Source of the DNA: an uncultured Prevotellaceae bacterium
Lineage (GTDB): Bacteria; Bacteroidota; Bacteroidia; Bacteroidales; Bacteroidaceae
Assembly (NCBI GenBank): GCA_902761605.1
Contig: CACWLC010000036.1
Coordinates: 1 to 58,771, forward strand
Direction of reading: 5' to 3'
DNA length: 58,771 nucleotides
Part shown: in pieces, positions 24,955 to 33,763 of the stretch
How the letters are laid out: the number at the start of each line of letters is the position of its first letter
Position numbering within the stretch: position 1 is the first letter of the stretch
Made by a program: the position numbers and the translations under genes
The notes under the pieces: model-generated
Databases searched by the model: none
Seen by the model: only the letters and a program-made list of their open reading frames with translations
Told to the model about the DNA's origin: nothing

Positions 24955-25557
24955 ATGTCATTTACACAACACGCTAATCAGATTTTTAATCAGGTGATAA
25001 AAGATTACCATCTGAAAGACAATGTAGACACTCCTATAAACAATCCATACGATAGGGATAGTATTGATTACAGTCTTTATCTGAAGTGCTGGATTGATAC
25101 AGTTCAGTGGCATTATGAGGATATCATTCGCGATCCTCATATCAACCCTGTTGAGGCATTGGCTTTAAAGCGTCGTATCGATAGTAGTAATCAGGACCGT
25201 ACAGATCTTGTTGAGGAGATTGACTCTTATTTCCGTCAGTACTATAGCGATGTTAAGCCTATGGCTGATGCACGACTCAATACAGAGAGTCCTGCTTGGG
25301 CTGTGGATCGTCTTAGTATCCTTGCCTTAAAGATTTACCACATGAAAGAACAGGTGGATCGTAAGGATGCATCACCAGAACATATTGCAAAGTGTCAGGC
25401 AAAACTGGATGTACTTCTTGAACAACAGGAAGATCTTTCTCTAGCTATCGACCAGTTGCTTGAAGACATTCAGGCAGGAAGGAAATATATGAAGGTATAT
25501 CGACAGATGAAGATGTATAACGACCCATCAACTAACCCCATCTTGTATAAGAAGTAA
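24955..25557 (+). CDS. DUF4254-family protein
   Basis: 200 residues from the ATG at 24955; an upstream TTG would fall inside the promoter. All-helical, with NPYDRDSIDYSLYLKCWIDTVQWHYEDIIRDP near the N-terminus, an ALKRRIDSSNQDRTDLVEEID segment and NTESPAWAVDRLSILALKIYHM. This matches the DUF4254 family, found mainly in Bacteroidota beside GT9 glycosyltransferase genes. That is also the arrangement here (19-base gap), suggesting a role in envelope glycan or LPS assembly. No signal peptide or membrane helix. Molecular function unknown. Confidence 0.8.
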   Translation: MSFTQHANQIFNQVIKDYHLKDNVDTPINNPYDRDSIDYSLYLKCWIDTVQWHYEDIIRDPHINPVEALALKRRIDSSNQDRTDLVEEIDSYFRQYYSDVKPMADARLNTESPAWAVDRLSILALKIYHMKEQVDRKDASPEHIAKCQAKLDVLLEQQEDLSLAIDQLLEDIQAGRKYMKVYRQMKMYNDPSTNPILYKK

Positions 25558-25576
25558 TAATATAGCTCAAAGTTCA

Positions 25577-26629
25577 ATGAAAAAAGAGCATATCCTTGTC
25601 ATAAGATTCTCGGCTCTTGGCGATGTGGCTATGACAGTGCCTGTTATTTGGGCACTTGCTCATCAGTATCCTGATATACGTATTACAGTACTTAGCAGAA
25701 AGTACGCTCGTACGCTCTTTGAAGATTTGGCACCAAATGTAAATTTCATGGAGGCAGACCTCAAAGTCGAGTATCATGGTATAAAGGGTCTTAATGCTCT
25801 TTATCGTCGTCTTGTGGCAAAACAATTTACTAAGGTGGCTGATCTTCATAATGTTTTGCGTTCTGAATATCTTCGCCTGAGATTTAATTTCGGAAGATAC
25901 AGGGTAGAACATATCAACAAACACAGAAAAGATCGTCGTAAGCTAATATCTCAGAAGAGAAAAGGTATTCAGCAATTACCTACATCTTTTAATAATTATA
26001 TAGATGTGTTTGAGAAATTAGGATATCCTATAGATATCAGCAAGTTCCACTCTATCTTTCCTGAAGAAGGTGGTAATCTGAATATGTTGCCAAAAGAGAT
26101 AGGACCTAAGAAGAACTTTGAAAAATGGATAGGCATTGCCCCTTTTGCTGCACATGAAGGAAAGATATATCCTCCTCGTCTAATGGAACAGGTTATCTTC
26201 GATTTGGTACAGAAATATCCCCAATGTCGCATATTCTTCTTTGGAAGAGGCGAGAGCGAGGATAATTACTTTGGACTCTGGTGTGCACAATACAGACAGT
26301 GTATATGTGTAAACCGTTATACAGAGAATATGTATCAGGAACTGATAATCATGAGTCATCTCGATGTTATGCTCTCGATGGACTCTGCTAATATGCATCT
26401 GGCATCACTTACGGCTACTCCTGTAGTAAGCATCTGGGGAGCAACTCACCCATATGCAGGATTTATGGGATTCGGACAACCTGCTGACAATGCCATACAG
26501 TTGGATCTCGACTGTCGTCCTTGTAGTATCTATGGACAGAAACCATGTCAGCGAGGCGACTATGCTTGTTTAAAGAACATTCCGCCAGAGCGGATTGTTG
26601 AGAAAATAGTATCTATCATTAATAACTAA
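25577..26629 (+). CDS. Glycosyltransferase family 9 (heptosyltransferase-like)
   Basis: 350 residues with GT-B layout. The N-terminal domain begins HILVIRFSALGDVAMTVPVIWALA, the classic GT9 start, then VADLHNVLRSEYLRL. The C-terminal domain has IGIAPFAAHEGKIYPP, the FFGRGESED loop, the MLSMDSANMHLASLTATPVVSIWGATHP nucleotide-sugar block and CSIYGQKPCQRGDYACL. The last cysteine-bearing segment is usual in Bacteroidota members. It probably adds a core sugar to LPS on the cytoplasmic face. It is cotranscribed with DUF4254 and possibly with the rubredoxin gene 14 bases downstream. Confidence 0.9.
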   Translation: MKKEHILVIRFSALGDVAMTVPVIWALAHQYPDIRITVLSRKYARTLFEDLAPNVNFMEADLKVEYHGIKGLNALYRRLVAKQFTKVADLHNVLRSEYLRLRFNFGRYRVEHINKHRKDRRKLISQKRKGIQQLPTSFNNYIDVFEKLGYPIDISKFHSIFPEEGGNLNMLPKEIGPKKNFEKWIGIAPFAAHEGKIYPPRLMEQVIFDLVQKYPQCRIFFFGRGESEDNYFGLWCAQYRQCICVNRYTENMYQELIIMSHLDVMLSMDSANMHLASLTATPVVSIWGATHPYAGFMGFGQPADNAIQLDLDCRPCSIYGQKPCQRGDYACLKNIPPERIVEKIVSIINN

Positions 26630-26643
26630 ACTTTTAGAAGATT

Positions 26644-26808
26644 ATGAAAAAGTATGTATGTGACGTGTGCGGTTATGTTTATGACCCTGCAGAAGGTGAT
26701 GCTGATAGTGGTATAGCTCCTGGAACAGCATTTGAAGACATCCCCGATGATTGGGTTTGCCCAGTTTGCGGAGTTGGTAAGAGTGATTTCTCTCCTGTAG
26801 ACGAGTAA
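26644..26808 (+). CDS. Rubredoxin
   Basis: 54 residues, read directly from the bases. The two iron-binding knuckles are CDVCGY (Cys6, Cys9) and CPVCGV (Cys39, Cys42). Between them lie the typical [22 protein letters not shown] and acidic surface. It is a one-electron carrier for oxygen or peroxide reduction in anaerobes. No rubrerythrin or oxidoreductase partner is adjacent. It lies 14 bases after the GT9 gene and ends at a strong bidirectional terminator. Confidence 0.95.
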   Translation: MKKYVCDVCGYVYDPAEGDADSGIAPGTAFEDIPDDWVCPVCGVGKSDFSPVDE

Positions 26809-26814
26809 AGAAAC

Positions 26815-26847
26815 AAATAAGGTGGAAAAATAATTTCCACCTTATTT
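26815..26847. terminator. Bidirectional terminator, rubredoxin / TrmH-like gene
   Basis: 14-bp perfect inverted repeat (26815-26828 and 26834-26847) with A-rich and T-rich flanks, between converging genes. The stop codon of the minus-strand gene lies inside the right arm. Confidence 0.8.
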
Positions 26848-27375
26848 ATTTATAATCATCTTTGCAAAATGCCATATTATTATTCCTGCTGTTACTGATA
26901 CATTCATTGAGTGCTTGGTACCAAACTGTGGAATCTCAAGACAACCATCAGATGCATCTATTACTTCCTGATGAACACCTTTTACCTCATTTCCAAGAAT
27001 AACAGCATACCTATTATTATATATAGGTGTAAACTCCTGTAGCATTGTAGAGCCATAGGCCTGTTCTACAGAATATATCTCATAACCATTAGACTTTAAA
27101 GCTTCAACAGCCTCCAATGCTGTATCGAAATATTTCCATTCTACGCTATCCTCAGCTCCTAATGCCGTCTTGTGAATCTCAGCATTCGGAGGTGTAGATG
27201 TTATACCACATAAATACACAGCCTCAATACGGAATGCATCACCAGTACGGAACACACTACCAACATTATGCATTGATCTAACATCATCAAGCACCACTAT
27301 CAATGGTAACTTCTCTGCCTGTTTGAACTCATCAACAGACAGCCTTTGCATTTCTATAGTACGTAATTTTTTCAT
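26842..27375 (-). CDS. TrmH/SpoU-family RNA 2'-O-methyltransferase
   Basis: 177 residues with the SPOUT trefoil-knot landmarks: motif 1 LDDVRSMHNVGSVFRTGDAF with its Asn-Arg pair, motif 2 YAVILGNEVKGV and motif 3 CLEIPQFGTKHSMNVSVTAGIIIWHF. It is short, without an N-terminal L30-like RNA-binding domain, so it resembles TrmL/TrmH more than RlmB. The substrate (tRNA wobble position or rRNA) cannot be fixed. The -7 element lies only 8 bases before the start, implying a leaderless mRNA. It diverges from nadA across the candidate origin. Confidence 0.88.
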   Translation of the reverse strand: MKKLRTIEMQRLSVDEFKQAEKLPLIVVLDDVRSMHNVGSVFRTGDAFRIEAVYLCGITSTPPNAEIHKTALGAEDSVEWKYFDTALEAVEALKSNGYEIYSVEQAYGSTMLQEFTPIYNNRYAVILGNEVKGVHQEVIDASDGCLEIPQFGTKHSMNVSVTAGIIIWHFAKMIINK

Positions 27376-27383
27376 TTTGCCGA

Positions 27384-27391
27384 CAAAGGTA
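27384..27391 (-). promoter_or_regulatory. -7 element of the TrmH-like gene (leaderless)
   Basis: Minus-strand TACCTTTG followed after only 8 bases by the start codon. Confidence 0.6.
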
Positions 27392-27411
27392 CAAATAATA
27401 GTTGAAAAACC

Positions 27412-27625
27412 TGTTGATAAGTATGTGGAAAACTCATTTAATAACTAACAAAATACCATTAACAATATATGATAGTGGGATATCAACCAGTTTATTATCA
27501 CGATTTACGCAACTTTTCCACTTATTTTTGCTGAAAAAAGATATAAACTTATTAATTTTGCACCAGAATTTGAAATTGTGGATAAAATACATTATCGATT
27601 AATAATCAATAAGAAAGAATCCACA
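27412..27625. other. Cluster of DnaA-box-like sites, candidate oriC
   Basis: In the 390-base AT-rich gap between divergent genes lie TGTGGATAA (27577-27585, exact complement of TTATCCACA), TGTGGAAAA (27424-27432), TGTTGATAA (27412-27420), TTTTCCACT (27514-27522) and GAATCCACA (27617-27625). The first two match the DnaA-box consensus; the others have one or two differences. A very AT-rich stretch (27721-27764) follows. Two parS sites 27 kb away support an origin-proximal location. The TGTTGATAA/TGTGGAAAA pair, 3 bases apart, is a common oriC arrangement. Confidence 0.45.
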
Positions 27626-27641
27626 TCGATAGTTAATAAGT

Positions 27642-27662
27642 AATAGTGAATAGTGAATAGTG
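27642..27662. repeat. AATAGTG tandem repeat (three perfect copies)
   Basis: AATAGTG repeated at 27642, 27649 and 27656, followed by AAT. The same heptad theme occurs in degenerate form inside the DUF3108 signal-peptide region at 18.4 kb. Confidence 0.7.
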
Positions 27663-27767
27663 AATTATGCAAGGAAAAAGGCAAAAAGTTACCAACATAT
27701 TCACGGCATATCATACTATTAATTTCATTTTTAAAAAGAAAAAGAATAAAATAAAAATAATATTGTG

Positions 27768-28757
27768 ATGTTGAAAAAGGAGTGGATTGAACAGGGTTTT
27801 ATTGATGAACCAGTAGCTGATGGTGTAGATATTAAAGCTGAAATAAGAAAATTGTGTGAGGAAAAGGATGCTATAATTCTTGCCCACTACTACACTATTG
27901 GTGATATTCAGGATATCGCTGACTTCGTAGGTGACTCTTTGGCTTTAGCTCGTAAGGCTGCAGAGACAGATGCTAAAGTGATGGTGATGTGCGGTGTTCA
28001 CTTTATGGCTGAGACATGTAAATTGTTGTCGCCAGATAAGAGTGTATTATGTCCAGACCTTAATGCTGGTTGTTCATTGGCTGATTCGTGTAAGGCTGAG
28101 GATCTTAAGAAATATAAAGACGAGCATCCTGGTTATCAGGTAGTATCTTATGTTAATACTACAGCTGCTGTAAAGGCTCTGACTGATGTTGTTGTTACCA
28201 GTGGTAATGCAAAGAAAGTAGTAAATCAGTTACCTAAGGATGCAAAGCTTATTTTTGGTCCTGATTATAACTTAGGTAATTATATCAATGAGGTAACAGG
28301 TCGCGAGATGCTGCTTTGGAATGGTGGATGTCATGTCCATGAACGTTTTTCTGTTTCTAAGATAGCAGAGCTAAAGAAACAGTATCCTGATGCTATTGTT
28401 ATGGCTCACTTGGAGTGTAAAGGTCCTGTATTGGCACTTGCTGATGTTAAAGGATCTACCGCTACGATGCTTAATTATGCTCAGCAGAGTGAAAAGAAGC
28501 AATTTATTGTGGCTACAGAGGCCGGTATTTTGCACGAGATGCAGCGAACTTGTCCTGATAAGGAGTTTATCCCTGTGCCTCCAGAAATAAGCGAGAGCGG
28601 GCTCGAATGCAGCTGTAATGAGTGTCAGTATATGAAGATGAATACACTCTTGAAAATATATAATTGCCTGAAATACGAATGGCCTTCAGTAGAAGTAGAA
28701 CCTGAAATAGCAAAAGATGCAGTAAAGCCAATAGAAAGAATGCTGGAGTTAAGTTAA
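27768..28757 (+). CDS. nadA: Quinolinate synthase NadA
   Basis: 329 residues from the ATG at 27768 (a GTG directly before it is an alternative). Type NadA: IILAHYYTIGDIQDIADFVGDSLALA at the N-terminus and VMVMCGVHFMAETCKLLSP with the first cluster Cys. Further landmarks are NTTAAVKAL, FGPDYNLGNYI, HVHERF, MAHLECKGPVLALAD with the second Cys, and CSCNECQYMKMNTL with the third. The [4Fe-4S] enzyme condenses iminoaspartate with dihydroxyacetone phosphate in NAD synthesis. nadB and nadC are not adjacent. A strong terminator follows directly. Confidence 0.95.
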   Translation: MLKKEWIEQGFIDEPVADGVDIKAEIRKLCEEKDAIILAHYYTIGDIQDIADFVGDSLALARKAAETDAKVMVMCGVHFMAETCKLLSPDKSVLCPDLNAGCSLADSCKAEDLKKYKDEHPGYQVVSYVNTTAAVKALTDVVVTSGNAKKVVNQLPKDAKLIFGPDYNLGNYINEVTGREMLLWNGGCHVHERFSVSKIAELKKQYPDAIVMAHLECKGPVLALADVKGSTATMLNYAQQSEKKQFIVATEAGILHEMQRTCPDKEFIPVPPEISESGLECSCNECQYMKMNTLLKIYNCLKYEWPSVEVEPEIAKDAVKPIERMLELS

Positions 28758-28776
28758 TCTCCAGCATTCTTTTTTA
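28739..28776 (+). terminator. Terminator of nadA
   Basis: AATGCTGGAG (28739-28748) pairs with CTCCAGCATT (28759-28768), then C and seven T. The stop codon is in the loop. Confidence 0.85.
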
Positions 28777-28777
28777 T

Positions 28778-29738
28778 CTATCTCACTAAAAATTTCCTCC
28801 TATTTTGGATATAAATGTCCCTTGCTTGTTTCTCAATACGTTGACCTTTCAGATTATATATGATATGTTTATCAGTTATATTGTAATAAGGGTGATTTAT
28901 TTTTGTATCTATAGGAAATACATTTTTATCCAAATATGTCATGTGGCGAATAATCCAGTCATTTATATATTCTATTTCCTTTTCAAAGTTAATATCTTCA
29001 CCATTAACATCACTATCTTTTGACCATTTTTGTTCTTCTCGTAGTGCTGCACCACTATTCTTTATGAGTTCATAATATGTGTTATAGCGTTGAATAAGAT
29101 TCTGTGTAGAAAGATAACTGGTATATCGAAGTATTCTGCCACATGATTAATAAATTCTTCATCACTACTGTTAGCTACGAAGTTAATAGCATTCCATAAT
29201 GTGCTATAGTCTGTTTCTTCTATATCATCCAATTCTGGATATTTCACTTCAAAAACATCCCATATTTCACTTTTATTATCATACATAGTTTTTACGTCCC
29301 ACATCAGTGAACTACCATAACTTTCAGACTTCCACAACCCCCATGTATTTCACCTGTTTTCTTATCAAACTTCTTTATTTTCAGTTGCTTTCTATCCATA
29401 CATTCCGTCAGACAATATATCCCTCTATATTCATTATTAAGATAGACTTCTACGACTTGTCCTCTTACACCAGTTAGTACATCAGTTTCCTGATCAGCAT
29501 AATAAGGTTTAGAGGCTATATCATTCCATAGTTCTGTAGCTATTCGATTACGTAATCGAAAGAGATCTGCCTGTCCTGCATCCAAAATCCAATTATTGTC
29601 TTTGCGCATTCCAAAGAATTGTTGGTCCTCAGCGAATTTTATCTTATAGTTTCGTTTATGTTTGTCGTTAGTGTTTGTTGAACCTCCACGCCATTTTATT
29701 TTACCGGCCATGTTTTCTTTTTTCGTACCATTAGGCAT
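28778..29738 (-). pseudogene. Decayed CotH-kinase-family protein
   Basis: Three pieces of one CotH-like protein lie in different frames. Piece 1 (29738-29304) contains KIKWRGGSTN and WILDAGQADLFRLRNRIATELW, then YLNNEYRGIYCLTE. Piece 2 starts WKSESYGSS and is joined to piece 1 by a one-base loss after GEIHGG (~29337). It reaches AEYFDIPV, where roughly 100 residues seem to be missing. Piece 3 reads NLIQRYNTYYELIKNSGA to INDWIIRHMTYLDKN and a typical Prevotella C-terminus (IYNLKGQRIEKQARDIYI), stopping at 28778. The N-terminus with its signal peptide is also lost. A functional product is very unlikely. Confidence 0.75.
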
Positions 29739-29767
29739 GACAAGTCTTGTCAGTAAATAGAGCTATC

Positions 29768-31201
29768 TTATTTTTTAATGACATCAATATCTTCATGATT
29801 TATTATCCAGACACAGTCATATTGCTTTTTATTTAGAGTTTCCAATCCTAGTTTCTTCGCATTTTTAATAGCATCAGCAGAACGTTCTATGGTAGTGTCT
29901 TCAATGGCTTCTGGCCACTTATAGTTTGTTTCATATCTTACAGCTTGACCCCATCCGAAAGCTTCATTAGGAATAACACAAAACGAAGACAATTTAGGAT
30001 AGTCGTCTTCGATAATAATAACATATACTGACTTGACAGGCTTTCCTGTCTTTTGTATTGCTTCCTGAGCCATATTTTTACCTACGCGTCCTGATTTGAT
30101 AGACTCGTCTATCAAATGAATATCGATTAGTACAGCAGTAACTACCCATAACAGGAAAGCAAAGGCCATAGGTTTTATATGGTTTATCAGACTGATAGAA
30201 TAGGCTGCAATGATGGTTATCATAGCCAAACCTGCATAAACGTGCATCATGCTGAATACGGTGCCTAAATGTGGTGCAACTGCAATGATAAGTCCAATCA
30301 TGGTGCAGACTATTTTCTTATCAGCAAACTGCTTGATGTAACACAGAAAACAAAAATACATGAATGGTGTAGCCAACAAGAAGGAAATAGCTGCCAACAA
30401 CAAGTTGCGATTGGGATAGTGGAGCAGGTAGATATAGTCGACAGTTGTAAATGACAGAAATAGGAATTTTATAATATTCTTAATGGTCTTAAAGTTGTCG
30501 GGCACATATTCCGGATGAATAGTTATATCCTTTGGCAGCAACAGGATAGCTAAAGCATAAACTGCCATCAGAGCTGTGCCAAGCAGCAGGTCCTTTTTTA
30601 AGGTTTTTTTATCTATAAAATCAAAGCCAAACGCTAGTATAGGACACATCCAAACCCACATCAGTCCGTTTTCCTTAAACAGCGTGGCCAGAAAAACCAA
30701 TGTCAGCCAAACTGCATATTTTCCTTTTTTTAGTTTAATGTAAAGCAGGAAGGATATGATGCCAAAAGTCAGCGCATATACTTGGTTCTGGCTGTCAATG
30801 GCTGATACCGTAGCCATCGTAGCTGGTGTGAGGAAAAAGAATATGGTAGCAATGTTTCTTGCAGCCTTATTAAATCCGAGTACTGCCAATAATCGATAAA
30901 CAGCTAATGAACAGAGCAAATGTCCTATGACGACAAGAATATGATTAAATTTAGGCCATAAGGCTTGTGGATTACGTCCCACAATATATCCTATCCATGT
31001 GTCAAATGGTCTCCAATGATAACCATAGAAGAAAAAATGTTCCTTAATAAAAAAGGGATTAAAATCAGGTTTTGTTGTTCCTGCCCAATCATCATGTGTA
31101 GGCAATATAGGTAAGACAGCACATAGTAAAATTGGTGCTAGAACAAAGATAATTACTATACTCCAATGCTTTTTGATTAGTTGATGATAGCTATCTTGCA
31201 T
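29768..31201 (-). CDS. Multi-pass membrane protein, GT-C glycosyltransferase-like
   Basis: 477 residues with roughly ten hydrophobic helices up to ~375, then a soluble ~100-residue C-terminal part. The early THDDWAG loop, acidic residues after the first helix, the HWRPFDTWIG segment and the ATMATVSAIDSQNQVYALTF segment resemble lipid-linked-sugar-dependent GT-C enzymes. An O-mannosyl or undecaprenyl-linked sugar transferase is possible. It overlaps the porZ-like gene by 25 bases, so the two are probably translated from one transcript. I cannot name a substrate; a different integral membrane family remains possible. Confidence 0.55.
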   Translation of the reverse strand: MQDSYHQLIKKHWSIVIIFVLAPILLCAVLPILPTHDDWAGTTKPDFNPFFIKEHFFFYGYHWRPFDTWIGYIVGRNPQALWPKFNHILVVIGHLLCSLAVYRLLAVLGFNKAARNIATIFFFLTPATMATVSAIDSQNQVYALTFGIISFLLYIKLKKGKYAVWLTLVFLATLFKENGLMWVWMCPILAFGFDFIDKKTLKKDLLLGTALMAVYALAILLLPKDITIHPEYVPDNFKTIKNIIKFLFLSFTTVDYIYLLHYPNRNLLLAAISFLLATPFMYFCFLCYIKQFADKKIVCTMIGLIIAVAPHLGTVFSMMHVYAGLAMITIIAAYSISLINHIKPMAFAFLLWVVTAVLIDIHLIDESIKSGRVGKNMAQEAIQKTGKPVKSVYVIIIEDDYPKLSSFCVIPNEAFGWGQAVRYETNYKWPEAIEDTTIERSADAIKNAKKLGLETLNKKQYDCVWIINHEDIDVIKK

Positions 31202-33099
31202 ACTGTTCCTTTTTCTCCTTTACTTGTTGCTGTAGCTACCATATAGATACCTGAGGCTACTCTCTTACCATTTTTGTCACACGCATCCCAAACATACGTA
31301 CCACCATTACTATGTCCCTCATTAATGATAGTACCATTTGGTGATAGAATCTTAATGTCAGAATTCATCGAAAGACCGGTGATAGTAATAAGACCCGTAT
31401 AGTTTGGTTCTACTGGATTTGGATAAGCCCATACGTTGTCAGATGTCATTTCTGTGTTTGTCTCTGTGGCATCGCTGATATATGAACAAAGGCCATTTTC
31501 TGTTCCAAAGAACACTTCACCAGAGATTGGATTAATAGCAATAGACATGACAGTATTTGAAAGCAATTTACTGTTTTCAGTGGTGAAATGATTTATTTGT
31601 GTCATATTATCAGCATCGATTAGATAGACACCATTATTTTTTGTTCCCATCCACTTTCTATTACCTCCATCTATTGCAATACTTGTAATGTCTATTGAAG
31701 CTAAAAGATAGTCAGCATAGTTTGTACCATCATTTCTTGGTACTTTGATTTGAGTAAAAGAATTACCATCATTATTTATTTCACTACGCTCAAACATTAG
31801 AGGACCAGCACTGGTACCTATCCATATATTATTGTTTAAATCTTCCACAACACATCGTACACCATCAGCAATGTTAAATAATATGCCGTCTTGGTTTCTA
31901 AAAGTTTCAAATGCAGTAATTTGATCATTATCTATATCATATTTGTATAGTGCTGGCGTAACCCAGTTATTATTAACAAACCACATTAACCCTTGGGAAT
32001 CAATGATAATATTACTCAAATTACCATTACTTTTATTTGTAAATCCTCCATCATTAAGTTTCATCAATTCTTTTTTGTTATACTTCGTAAACTGGCCATT
32101 ATTAAACTTGATAAGCGAAGTAGTTGGAGCTTGACTGTTCAATATCCAGAGATTACCTTTTTTATCAGTTTTTACTGCAGAAACTATCTGATAGTTTTTA
32201 CTTTTTCCATTAAATGACTCAATAGGGCTGTTATCACTATTATAAAAATTGAATAATTCTCCATTATTGAATTCATAAAGACCATTTCTGCTGCCAGTGA
32301 AAATATGTTTTTCGTTTAATGGATCAATATCAAAACAATAAGCTCCTTGATAAGATACACCAGTAACGGCACTGATTCCTTCATTTTGAAATATCTCCCA
32401 TTGGTTATCCTTTAGAATCTGAATACCCGTAGAATGATCAAAGTCACCATTGCAGGTATAAAGTTTACCATTATAGAAACGCATAAAGCCAAAGTAATTA
32501 TATTTCGGACCATCTGGTTTTAATGTATTTACAATAGAGATGTATTTATCGTAGTCACTATTGTCTTCTTCAGGCAGTGATGTTGGATATTCAGGATGGT
32601 TTGGTGTATATGTATCAGTAATCTCTGCTCGTTGCATATTCACTTTTACTATGCCAAAACCACAAATAAGATATGCATATATGCCATCAATGCGGATACT
32701 GCTGACAGTTTTATCTTCTGTAGTAGTTTTTGTGTAGAGTGAAGAGATATTTGTGATATTATTATTTGTGTCTATCAAATCTATGTTAGAGTTCTGATAT
32801 ACGGCAATGAGGCGCTTAGCCTGACGATTCCAGGCTATAAGTTTTATGTTGGTATCTGAAAGACCGTTTGTCTTGTCATAAGTATATATGCTCTGGTCAT
32901 TTTGATTATATTGATAGAGTCCATTGCTGGCCCTTACAAAAATATCATCTCCAGCGGCACATATTTGCTGGACTTCTGAGTATGCAAGATAGTTACGCCA
33001 TGTGCCAACTTGAGCTTTTACAATAACAGATGACAGATGACAAATGATAAATGATAAACCTATCATCCATATTCTGATATTATTTCTCAGTCTCAGCAT
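31177..33099 (-). CDS. PorZ-like beta-propeller protein of type IX secretion
   Basis: 640 residues. Signal peptide up to VIVKAQ, then VGTWRNYLAYSEVQQICAAGDDIFVRASNGLYQYN, the usual PorZ opening. Regulator-propeller repeats follow to about residue 540 (KGNLWILNS, NNIWIGTSAGPLMF, NRKWMGTKNNGVYLID, SGEVFFGTENGLCSY). The C-terminal ~90 residues form a sorting-domain-like sandwich (VWAYPNPVEPNYTGLITITGL ... GKRVASGIYMVATA). PorZ is part of the attachment complex that links type IX cargo to anionic LPS at the cell surface. P. gingivalis PorZ is longer (~776 residues). A generic two-component-propeller protein is the alternative. Confidence 0.7.
   Translation of the reverse strand: MLRLRNNIRIWMIGLSFIICHLSSVIVKAQVGTWRNYLAYSEVQQICAAGDDIFVRASNGLYQYNQNDQSIYTYDKTNGLSDTNIKLIAWNRQAKRLIAVYQNSNIDLIDTNNNITNISSLYTKTTTEDKTVSSIRIDGIYAYLICGFGIVKVNMQRAEITDTYTPNHPEYPTSLPEEDNSDYDKYISIVNTLKPDGPKYNYFGFMRFYNGKLYTCNGDFDHSTGIQILKDNQWEIFQNEGISAVTGVSYQGAYCFDIDPLNEKHIFTGSRNGLYEFNNGELFNFYNSDNSPIESFNGKSKNYQIVSAVKTDKKGNLWILNSQAPTTSLIKFNNGQFTKYNKKELMKLNDGGFTNKSNGNLSNIIIDSQGLMWFVNNNWVTPALYKYDIDNDQITAFETFRNQDGILFNIADGVRCVVEDLNNNIWIGTSAGPLMFERSEINNDGNSFTQIKVPRNDGTNYADYLLASIDITSIAIDGGNRKWMGTKNNGVYLIDADNMTQINHFTTENSKLLSNTVMSIAINPISGEVFFGTENGLCSYISDATETNTEMTSDNVWAYPNPVEPNYTGLITITGLSMNSDIKILSPNGTIINEGHSNGGTYVWDACDKNGKRVASGIYMVATATSKGEKGTVCKIAIIN
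33026..33060. repeat. 7-bp tandem repeat encoding the PorZ-like signal-peptide core
   Basis: Consecutive plus-strand heptads ACAGATG, ACAGATG, ACAAATG, ATAAATG, ATAAACC. On the minus strand they encode LSFIICHLSSVI inside the signal peptide. Confidence 0.7.
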
Positions 33100-33118
33100 A
33101 AGTCTATCATTTATATCA

Positions 33119-33763
33119 TTAATTGTTTAATAGGAACTCTGCTAGTTTCTGTGTGGCTCGGGCTCGGTGGCTGATATGATTCTTTATGTCCATACCTAAT
33201 TCTGCGAATGTCTTGTCATAACCATCAGGCTGGAAGATTGGGTCGTATCCGAAACCCTCCACTCCCCTACGCTCTTTGATAATCTCGCCTTCTACGATGC
33301 CTTCGAATTTAAGAATCTCTTTGATGCTCGTGCACCCACAAGGACAGACGTCCTTTTTCTGTATTAACGCAATGACAGTACGAAAACGAGCTTTACGATT
33401 ATCCTTACCGTTTAGTTCATAAAGTAATCTGGTCATATTTGCATCAGAGTCATGTGATGATGTAGCACCTTCTGATTTCACAGGATTATCTGGTAGAGCA
33501 GCATATCTGGCCGAATATACTCCTGGAGCACCATCGAGAGCCTCAACCTCAAGGCCAGTATCATCAGCGAAACAGTCTATATGATAGTTGTCGTATACGT
33601 ACTGAGCCTTCTGAAGCGCATTCTCCTCAAGAGTCTTTCCTGTTTCAGGAATATCCACATTGCAACCAATATCTTTGAGTGATAAAACTTCTATGCTATC
33701 ACCAAGGATGCTACGAATCTCATCAAGTTTATGTTTGTTATTTGTAGCAAATACTATCTTCAT
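33119..33763 (-). CDS. rdgB: Non-canonical purine NTP pyrophosphatase (RdgB/HAM1)
   Basis: 214 residues. Family motifs: [17 protein letters not shown] at the N-terminus (SxNxxK-type phosphate site), [42 protein letters not shown] with the catalytic Asp, [30 protein letters not shown] and [10 protein letters not shown]. It removes ITP, dITP and XTP from nucleotide pools. A ~20-residue insertion with cysteines ([17 protein letters not shown]) interrupts the usual strand pair and is unusual; its CPCGC pattern might bind a metal. The start overlaps the YitT-family stop by four bases. Confidence 0.93.
   Translation of the reverse strand: MKIVFATNNKHKLDEIRSILGDSIEVLSLKDIGCNVDIPETGKTLEENALQKAQYVYDNYHIDCFADDTGLEVEALDGAPGVYSARYAALPDNPVKSEGATSSHDSDANMTRLLYELNGKDNRKARFRTVIALIQKKDVCPCGCTSIKEILKFEGIVEGEIIKERRGVEGFGYDPIFQPDGYDKTFAELGMDIKNHISHRARATQKLAEFLLNN

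Noticed and set aside
27601-27700. CRISPR or phase-variable promoter at the AATAGTG repeats
   Set aside because: Only three 7-base units without spacers, and not located between promoter boxes of either flanking gene.
29062-29337. Separate small gene within the cotH remnant
   Set aside because: Its sequence continues the CotH fold of the upstream frame after a one-base shift; no independent start.
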